NCBI GenBank assembly: GCA_017441205.1
Contig: JAFRYG010000101.1
Coordinates: 1 to 48,499 of the forward strand
Length of the DNA stretch: 48,499 nt
DNA from: Pseudomonadota bacterium
GTDB taxonomy: Bacteria > Myxococcota_A > Bradymonadia > UBA4248
Direction: 5' to 3'
How positions within the stretch are numbered: position 1 is the stretch's first letter; the number at the start of each line of letters is the position of its first letter. The position numbers and the translations under genes were made by a program. The notes below the pieces were generated by a model. It was not told the origin of the DNA. It was given only the letters and a program-made list of their open reading frames with translations, and made no database searches. This document shows, piece after piece, positions 42,635 through 48,499 of this stretch.

Positions 42635-45088
42635 ATGTTGAAACTGAGATTGTCCATCATCATTGCATTGAGCTGTGCGTTGCTGACGTGGGGATGCGGA
42701 GGAAGTGATACGCTTTCTACCGACAATGGTACCGAAAATAGTCAGGACAAGAATAAGGATAAAGACAAGGACAAGGATAAAGATAAAGACAAAGTCGAAG
42801 ACCCGGATGAGGATAAAGATAAGGTCGAGGACAAAGACAAGGACAAAGATAAAGATAAGGATAAAGATAAGGAAGATCCTCCAAAAGATCCTGATCCCAA
42901 ACCACAGGAGCCAACGACCTGTGCGGCTCCGGATGAGGATGGCGATACGATTTCGGATGAGCATGAAGGCCGTGCAGAAGAACGCGATACGGATGGTGAT
43001 GGTACGCCGGACTATAAGGATGAAGACAGTGATGGCGATACCATCCCCGACAAGGTGGAAGCACGCAATGGCGAATGTTCCGGTGAAACTCCTGAGGATG
43101 TAGATAACGATGGTTTGCCGAATTATGTGGATGACGACAGCGACGACAACGGCATACCGGATAAAGATGAAGCCGGACCGGATCCCAAGAATCCCGTCGA
43201 TACGGATGGGGATGGCACACCGGATTTCGTATCAGATGACAATGATGGCGATGGTATCAGCGATCAGGATGAGATTTTGGGGATGATCAAGTCCGGTGGC
43301 AATGTCGAGTCGGAGGAGAATTTTTCGGGTGACTGTGACGGCGATACACTTCCGGATGCGCGTGGAACGCTGGAAAATCCTGTCGATTGTGACAAGGATG
43401 GGGTATATGATTACCTCGATAAGGACAGCGATGGAGATACCCTGCCGGATTCCGTGGAAAAAGATATTATTATCGGAGACTATTATGCAAGGTATTCTCA
43501 GGATGCAGACGGCAACGGCATCAGCGATTATGCGGAATGTGCAGGTAAAATGACTGATGCCGAAGTCACGGAATTGCCGGAAACCTGCGTCGATACGGAT
43601 GGTGATGGTACACCGGATTTTCTGGATATCGACAACGATGGCGATTCACTGACCGATACTTATGAGATCAGCAAGGGATCTGGAATTTACAATCAGGACA
43701 CGGATGGCGACACAGTGCTCGATTACGTCGAGATTGCAGCCGGAACAGATCCGGCCAATTCTGCCGATAATCCGCAGTCACACGGCAATTTCGTGTTTAT
43801 TGTTCCCTTCGAGGAAGAAACGACGCCCAAAAAGCAGTCCCTGAGTTTCGAGACGGCAATTCAGACCATCGATCTGTTTTTCAGTTTCGATCAGTCTGCC
43901 TCGATGGATCAAGAAGTCAATTCGTTGAGAGTCAGCCTGAAGGATATGTTAACAAAACTTCAGTGCAAGGATTATGGTGCGACCTGTACCGAAAACAACG
44001 ATTGTAGTTCATATCCCAACAGCATCTGTTCAGAAAAGGGAAAATGCATCGTTAGCCCGAGCTATGGCGATGGCTGTTTTGACAGCATGTATTCCGGCAT
44101 TGGGTTCTATCATCATTTTAACTCCTTCTGGGTAGCTTCACCTTTGAGCGAAGGATACCAGAATTCAGTTAATGCACTGGAAGGAATGTTTGATAATGGC
44201 TGGTTTAACTCGAGCGGAAACTATGAAGTGCCTTATCAGGCACCAATTTGTGCAGCTTACGGCCCCGACAAAGATCCTTCTCTTTGTGCTCAAAGGAGTA
44301 ATTTTAAGCAATCTTGTGGAAAGGGGGTTTACTCCAATTGTAAAATGAACTGCTCAACCGACAGTTCCCGAGTGGGATGTGTCGGCTATCGGCAGGATGC
44401 CATTCGCATCTTTGTACATGCCTTTGATGAAAATCAGTGTTACGCTTTAGACCATGGAAACAATTCTACTTATATGCCTGGCAGGGCGGTATGTGAGCAG
44501 TACAAAGCTCGCGTCGGCGATATTATGAAAGAATATAAGATGCGTTATGTTGGTCTGTACAGCACTGAAAACACCAATTCAAACGATGATGGTATTTCCA
44601 ATCAGGCTGTTGCCAATGATATCGCCAAAAAATCAGGTTCCCTGTCTACCAGCAATAAGTCATTCAATTACTTGGCCATGGACAGCGGACTTGCGGATAA
44701 AGCGGCCCAGGGTATTCGCGAAATCTCGCGAAACATGCCCGTCAAGGTCACCTCGGCAGTCGAAGATATTACGCCGGGAGCAGCAGCTCTCGTCGAGGCA
44801 CTGAATGTCAATATTTCGGGAGAAACAATACAGTCGCGCATTTGTACGGACGTCAGTGCACAGGGCATTGGGGGGGCTCCATTCCAAAGTATCGAAAAAC
44901 TCATGCCGGGAACGAGCGTCTGCTACGATGTGATTCCCGTGGATAAGCAGAACATTTTCCCGGCTAAGAGTGAGCCTCAGCTGCTGCAGGCCAAGGTGAA
45001 GGTCATGGGGGATGGTTCGACATTGAATTCCGGCATTGCCTATTTCGTCGTGCCGCCAGTTCTGGTGGATGAGCCAGGTGTGAACTAA
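42635..45088 (+). CDS. Thrombospondin-3 / VWA-like surface lipoprotein with Lys/Asp stalk
   Basis: 817-aa lipoprotein, lipobox LTWGC (Cys21). Residues ~36-90 are a highly charged stalk of alternating Lys and Asp with Glu and Pro. Thrombospondin type 3 repeats (~96-380: [29 protein letters not shown]) follow. The VWA-like domain with MIDAS DQSAS at 419-423 comes next, followed by a long Cys-containing domain with the paired VGCVGYR(P/Q)DAI motif. The tail VMGDGSTLNSGIAYFVVPP also occurs in the lipoprotein at 38290. It is a paralogue of the genes at 38290 and 47943; only the stalk differs in kind. Its ribosome binding site is GGGAGG. Ligand unknown. Confidence 0.88.
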   Translation: MLKLRLSIIIALSCALLTWGCGGSDTLSTDNGTENSQDKNKDKDKDKDKDKDKVEDPDEDKDKVEDKDKDKDKDKDKDKEDPPKDPDPKPQEPTTCAAPDEDGDTISDEHEGRAEERDTDGDGTPDYKDEDSDGDTIPDKVEARNGECSGETPEDVDNDGLPNYVDDDSDDNGIPDKDEAGPDPKNPVDTDGDGTPDFVSDDNDGDGISDQDEILGMIKSGGNVESEENFSGDCDGDTLPDARGTLENPVDCDKDGVYDYLDKDSDGDTLPDSVEKDIIIGDYYARYSQDADGNGISDYAECAGKMTDAEVTELPETCVDTDGDGTPDFLDIDNDGDSLTDTYEISKGSGIYNQDTDGDTVLDYVEIAAGTDPANSADNPQSHGNFVFIVPFEEETTPKKQSLSFETAIQTIDLFFSFDQSASMDQEVNSLRVSLKDMLTKLQCKDYGATCTENNDCSSYPNSICSEKGKCIVSPSYGDGCFDSMYSGIGFYHHFNSFWVASPLSEGYQNSVNALEGMFDNGWFNSSGNYEVPYQAPICAAYGPDKDPSLCAQRSNFKQSCGKGVYSNCKMNCSTDSSRVGCVGYRQDAIRIFVHAFDENQCYALDHGNNSTYMPGRAVCEQYKARVGDIMKEYKMRYVGLYSTENTNSNDDGISNQAVANDIAKKSGSLSTSNKSFNYLAMDSGLADKAAQGIREISRNMPVKVTSAVEDITPGAAALVEALNVNISGETIQSRICTDVSAQGIGGAPFQSIEKLMPGTSVCYDVIPVDKQNIFPAKSEPQLLQAKVKVMGDGSTLNSGIAYFVVPPVLVDEPGVN

Positions 45089-45120
45089 TAGAAAGACCTG
45101 CTTTAATCCCCGACTGTAAA

Positions 45121-45156
45121 CCCGTGCAGCCGATACGACTGCACGGGTATTTTTTG
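45121..45156 (+). terminator. intrinsic terminator
   Basis: CCCGTGCAG (45121-45129) pairs perfectly with CTGCACGGG (45139-45147) around CCGATACGA, then TAT and a T-run. It follows the lipoprotein gene at 42635-45088. Confidence 0.9.
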
Positions 45157-45271
45157 TTCTTTGCTGCCAGGATTTGAGACCCCCTGGATCCTTGAGTTTG
45201 AATTGCCATCCTCAAAGTTCAGAGCTGCATCAACACGATAACTGTGAATAGCCTTTTTAGTGAGTCCATGC

Positions 45272-45301
45272 TTGATTGCGCGGTTCATACGTGTGTATAC
45301 T
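45272..45301 (+). promoter_or_regulatory. putative sigma-70 promoter of the LamG/GDPD lipoprotein
   Basis: TTGATT (45272-45277), 18 bp, TATACT (45296-45301). The start codon at 45356 has AAGGAG at 45343-45348. Two mismatches in the -35 and one in the -10. Confidence 0.5.
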
Positions 45302-45355
45302 GCTCATCGTTTTAATATGTGGATTTGGTATGCATTTAATTTAAGGAGACGCCGT

Positions 45356-47596
45356 ATGAACCGCAAATCCATTATCGCTGTTTTGTCTGCATTCATGATG
45401 CTTTTGGGGGCTTGTGGCGAGGATAATGGCCATGTAGCAGGAAATGCGGATGACCAGGATCAGATTGCAGATACTGAGAAAACCGGTGACGATAAGACGG
45501 ATACCGGTGACGATAAGACGGATACCGGTGACGATAAGACGGATACCGGCGACGACACGACGGATACCGGTGACGATAAGACGGATACCGGCGATGACAC
45601 GACGGATACCGGCGACGACACGACGGACACCGGCGATGACACGACGGACACCGGCGACGACACGACAGATACCGGTGACGACACGACAGATACCGGCGAC
45701 GACACGACAGACACCGGCGACGACACGACGGATACCGGCGACGACACGACAGATACCGGCGACGACACGACAGACACCGGCGACGACACGACAGACACCG
45801 GCGACGACACGACGGATACCGGCGACGACACTGTAACTCCACCGGAAAAGACAGCGCCCAAAGCTGATTTGATGGACCTCGTATTTACAAACGATAACAA
45901 GGCAAAAAATGTAGTCAACAATGGCCTTGATATGTCCAATATCTCAGGCAGCAGGATCATCAATTACAGCAATCCGCGCTATGCAAAGCTCTCCATTCCA
46001 TATGTTGCGCATTTTAATAACCCACTGGGAAGCAAGGGCGGGGGATGCTACAAAGTCGACTACAGCAATCAGCAGCAGTTCAAGAATGCGCTCAGTGACG
46101 GTCATTCGCTCGAAGCAGTTTTCCGCCTGGATGCTGCGCATGATGGAACGAGTGAAGCAAAGTTTTTCTCATCCCATTCGTCGGGAGGAACAGGATTTCT
46201 GATCTCCAAAAAAGAAAAAGGAAATTCAATCACTTTTTTGCCTTACGTCGGTGGCGGATACAAGTGGTGTGACAGTAAGATCGTTCCTGAGGTCGGCAAA
46301 TATTATCATGTGGTTGGCGTTTGGGATAAGGCTGCCGGAAAGGCACACATTTATGTCGACGGCAAGTTGAGCGGAACTGTGGATGCTGCAGGTGATTTCT
46401 CATTCGGTTCGGAAAATTGGTTTGGTGTCGGATGTGATGCCGGCAGTAATTCCGAAAGCAGCTGGAATGGTGATGTTGCCGTTGCCCGCGTATACGACAA
46501 ACCGCTGACGGCAGATGACGTTTCACTGCTCTATGAAAATACTAAACTCGCCGATTCCAAACATTTTGTTATAAAAAATGTCGATGCTCTGGGTACATGC
46601 CAGCTGGCCAAAAACTATAAATACAATATCTATGGCAGCGGCTTTAAGGCCGGGGATGCTATTCGTTTTGAATCCATGTCCAGTACAAAGACGCACAACC
46701 TGACGACGACGCTCGATAGCAAAGGGGCTTTTGTGACTGGGATAATTCCCGATGGATTGACCACGGGGCAGTACAGATCAGTTCTGGTGCGGGGGAATGA
46801 TGTTTATCCATTGGCCTGGGGAACTGTTACGATGACGGCCAATCCCCCGACACAGGCAAACGTCAACTGCGTGGCGCATCAGGGTTACCATCCCAAAGGA
46901 GTCTCGGCAAATTCGATCGCATCGCTTCGCGAAGCGCAGAAACTTGGGTGTTACGGATCGGAGTTCGACGTGCATATTACGCTGGATGGCGGACTTTTTG
47001 TCTATCATGACAGAAAAATTGGCAATGTGGATATTCAGGAATCCAAGAAATCCCAGGTGGAAAAACTGAAGTTATCGAATGGCGAGAAGATTCCGACGCT
47101 CGAAGCTTATCTGAAAGAAGGTCAGAAAGTACCATCGGTTAAGCTCGTACTTGAACTGAAGAGTCAGGGAAAAACGAGTAAGTATTCATACAACGAGAAT
47201 AACAAGCGTTTGACTCAGGCATGTATTGATCTGGTAAAAAAATTGAAGATGGAAGATCAGGTCGAGTGGATTTCCTTCAATTATAATAATTGTCTTCAGG
47301 TCAGGAAAGCACTCCCCAATGCAATGGTGCAGTACCTTGCAAGCACCTCGGACAATGCCAAAACTCCGGCAGAACTGAATAAAGATAATCATCATCTTTC
47401 GCTCGATTACAAGGAATCATTGCTCAAGAATCATCTGGGCTGGATAGCAGATGCACACAAAAATAAGCAGGTTGTGAATGTCTGGACTGTCGGGAAGGCT
47501 GATTTTAATTATTGGATAGGCAAGGGCGTTGATTCCATTACGACGAATGATTCAAAGGATTTGATGAATACGAGCCGCATATACGTTAAAAGATAA
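45356..47596 (+). CDS. Lipoprotein: minisatellite stalk, LamG-like domain, GDPD-like domain
   Basis: 746-aa lipoprotein, start at 45356 chosen for AAGGAG and the signal peptide (lipobox LLGAC, Cys20); an upstream ATG at 45260 lacks both. The stalk (~41-160) is 17 tandem TGDD-x-TD units. A LamG/concanavalin-like domain (~195-395) includes YYHVVGVWD and HIYVDGKLSGT. The C-terminal ~245 residues match the glycerophosphodiester phosphodiesterase fold: EFD (536-538, metal ligands), HD (551-552) and LELK. The usual HRG opening motif is HQG (His508, Gln509), so the Arg that contacts the phosphate is missing. Probably an extracellular carbohydrate- or lipid-binding enzyme or pseudoenzyme. I cannot place its substrate. 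Confidence 0.85.
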   Translation: MNRKSIIAVLSAFMMLLGACGEDNGHVAGNADDQDQIADTEKTGDDKTDTGDDKTDTGDDKTDTGDDTTDTGDDKTDTGDDTTDTGDDTTDTGDDTTDTGDDTTDTGDDTTDTGDDTTDTGDDTTDTGDDTTDTGDDTTDTGDDTTDTGDDTTDTGDDTVTPPEKTAPKADLMDLVFTNDNKAKNVVNNGLDMSNISGSRIINYSNPRYAKLSIPYVAHFNNPLGSKGGGCYKVDYSNQQQFKNALSDGHSLEAVFRLDAAHDGTSEAKFFSSHSSGGTGFLISKKEKGNSITFLPYVGGGYKWCDSKIVPEVGKYYHVVGVWDKAAGKAHIYVDGKLSGTVDAAGDFSFGSENWFGVGCDAGSNSESSWNGDVAVARVYDKPLTADDVSLLYENTKLADSKHFVIKNVDALGTCQLAKNYKYNIYGSGFKAGDAIRFESMSSTKTHNLTTTLDSKGAFVTGIIPDGLTTGQYRSVLVRGNDVYPLAWGTVTMTANPPTQANVNCVAHQGYHPKGVSANSIASLREAQKLGCYGSEFDVHITLDGGLFVYHDRKIGNVDIQESKKSQVEKLKLSNGEKIPTLEAYLKEGQKVPSVKLVLELKSQGKTSKYSYNENNKRLTQACIDLVKKLKMEDQVEWISFNYNNCLQVRKALPNAMVQYLASTSDNAKTPAELNKDNHHLSLDYKESLLKNHLGWIADAHKNKQVVNVWTVGKADFNYWIGKGVDSITTNDSKDLMNTSRIYVKR
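45478..45834 (+). repeat. 21-bp coding minisatellite, ~17 copies
   Basis: Unit GACGACACGACGGATACCGG plus C, with synonymous variation (GGCGAC/GGTGAC/GGCGAT) and one codon change, AAG for ACG, in 4 units. Because it is a multiple of 3, copy-number change lengthens the stalk without a frameshift. All six frames are open across it, so overlapping open frames here are artefacts. Confidence 0.95.
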
Positions 47597-47743
47597 GGCT
47601 CAGCCCCCGAGTGTGGATATGTGTGGTCTTTTGGGCTTGCATGTTCGCGAGCAGGCGGCTCTGCCCCCCGAGTGGGGATATGTGTGGGCAGAAGCTGTCT
47701 GATCAGACAGTGACGGTTGCTCTGCCCTCCGAGTGTGGATATG
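47597..47743 (+). repeat. three dispersed copies of a 26-bp element at ~60-bp spacing
   Basis: GGCTCAGCCCCCGAGTGTGG then ATATG (from 47597), GGCTCTGCCCCCCGAGTGGG then GATATG (from 47657), TGCTCTGCCCTCCGAGTGTG then GATATG (from 47718). The copies start 60 and 61 bp apart, with dissimilar DNA between them. They fill the spacer after the LamG/GDPD gene. No coding potential. Confidence 0.7.
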
Positions 47744-47866
47744 ATGCTATGTACTGTCGAATAGTTCTGATTGCGAAAGTACTGGGGAACAGGGGATACT
47801 AGCCTTTTAGGCCTTCGGGTGCTGGAAAAAGCTTTCTTGTTCAGCTCTGTAAAAAAATCTGCTGTA

Positions 47867-47896
47867 TTGAATAAGAAAGGGTAAATTTGCTATAAA
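47867..47896 (+). promoter_or_regulatory. sigma-70-like promoter of the right-edge lipoprotein
   Basis: TTGAAT (47867-47872), 18 bp, TATAAA (47891-47896), with TGC just before the -10 as an extended element. The downstream gene starts at 47943, with ribosome binding site TAGGGAG (47929-47935). Confidence 0.55.
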
Positions 47897-47942
47897 TGCA
47901 CCCGTGTTCTTTGAGCGATTTGCAACGTTAGGGAGCCCTGTT

Positions 47943-48499
47943 ATGACGAGAAGATATTGTTCAATTTTGTTGACCTGTTTATTGGCCTGTTCATTGCCCA
48001 TGCTGGGATGCAATGATGGAAGTGTTACGCTCAACGACCAGGACAATTCCCAGAAGGACAAAAATAAGGATAAAAACAAGGATAAGGACAATAATAAAAC
48101 CGGCGATGAAGGTAATACTGGCGACGACGGCAAAAACAAGCCGGGCGACGACGATGAAGATAATACCGGCGACGATGATAAGAACAAGCCTGGTGACGAC
48201 GACAAAAACAAGCCTGGCGATGAAGACAAGCAGAAAACTTGTATAGAGCCGGATGAAGATGGCGATACGATTTCGGATGAACATGAAGGCCGTGCAGAAG
48301 AACGCGATACGGATGGTGATGGTACGCCGGATTATAAGGATGAAGACAGTGATGGCGATACCATTCCCGATAAGGTGGAAGCACGCAATGGCGAATGTTC
48401 CGGTGAAACTCCTGAGGATATGGATAACGATGGCCTGCCGAATTATCTGGATGACGACAGCGATGACAATGGCATTCTGGATAAAGATGAAGCCGGACC
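47943..48499 (+). CDS. Thrombospondin-3 lipoprotein with Gly/Asp stalk, cut by window edge
   Basis: First 185 codons of a lipoprotein: lipobox MLGC (Cys23), a Lys/Asp/Asn then GDD-rich charged stalk (~residues 38-98), and thrombospondin type 3 repeats from about residue 103. From 48250 the DNA matches 42931-43192 of the paralogue with about 15 differences in 250 bases, although the stalks differ in sequence. The rest (presumably the VWA-like head) lies off the window. Confidence 0.85.
   Translation, partial: MTRRYCSILLTCLLACSLPMLGCNDGSVTLNDQDNSQKDKNKDKNKDKDNNKTGDEGNTGDDGKNKPGDDDEDNTGDDDKNKPGDDDKNKPGDEDKQKTCIEPDEDGDTISDEHEGRAEERDTDGDGTPDYKDEDSDGDTIPDKVEARNGECSGETPEDMDNDGLPNYLDDDSDDNGILDKDEAG

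Noticed and set aside
45103..45288. Possible 61-aa minus-strand gene
   Set aside because: It overlaps the strong plus-strand terminator at 45121-45156 and the probable promoter at 45272-45301, has no clear ribosome binding site and matches nothing I know. A gene remnant is possible but cannot be shown.
45393..45963. Long open frames in other frames across the 21-bp minisatellite
   Set aside because: A 21-bp repeat without stops in any frame produces them automatically; only the 45356 frame has a lipobox, ribosome binding site and downstream domains.

Overview
The window reads as chromosome of a Gram-negative, lipoprotein-rich deltaproteobacterial-type organism, most likely a moderate-GC member of the Myxococcota/Bradymonadales group. 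I infer this from several features. There is a Myxococcus-type Ser/Thr kinase with an HRD-I-S-P-S-N catalytic loop. Large Cys-rich, FG-GAP and thrombospondin-3 surface lipoproteins are abundant. A PilB-type ATPase and an RpoD-like sigma factor with a long insertion are also present. No marker here fixes the genus.

Layout: the left edge carries a 5S rRNA (18-133), probably the tail of an rrn operon, followed by a YpfJ-type zinc metallopeptidase. From 1.7 to 13.2 kb lies an accessory zone: two minus-strand Cys-rich lipoproteins, a two-TM periplasmic protein, and two plus-strand Cys-rich lipoproteins, the second with FG-GAP/VCBS repeats. These are separated by repeat-filled spacers that include a heptanucleotide satellite and a 117-bp tandem repeat. 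From 13.7 to 38.1 kb is a more conventional block. It holds a heterodimeric ABC exporter, a small membrane protein, a nucleoside phosphorylase, a PfkB kinase next to a PilB ATPase, a beta-propeller protein and its partner, a lipoprotein, a SPOR protein, an RpoD-like sigma factor, a 1205-aa protein with a degenerate HATPase-like tail, an ABC-2 exporter pair, a Ser/Thr kinase and type III pantothenate kinase.

From 38.3 kb to the right edge is a second accessory zone: three paralogous lipoproteins built as signal peptide - variable stalk - thrombospondin-3 calcium repeats - VWA-like head (the third is cut by the edge), plus a lipoprotein with a 21-bp minisatellite stalk, a LamG-like domain and a GDPD-like domain. 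The stalk differs in each (Cys-rich modules, Lys/Asp runs, Gly/Asp runs, Thr-Asp-Gly repeats) while the heads are conserved, and two of the three share nearly identical DNA in the thrombospondin-3 region.

The most unusual signals are this modular stalk-swapping lipoprotein family, a dispersed family of intergenic hairpins with an invariant unpaired G (six loci), a second dispersed palindrome family that supplies the start codon of an ABC transporter gene, and several heptanucleotide or minisatellite arrays. I saw no CRISPR array, no transposase gene, no tRNA and no recognisable riboswitch.
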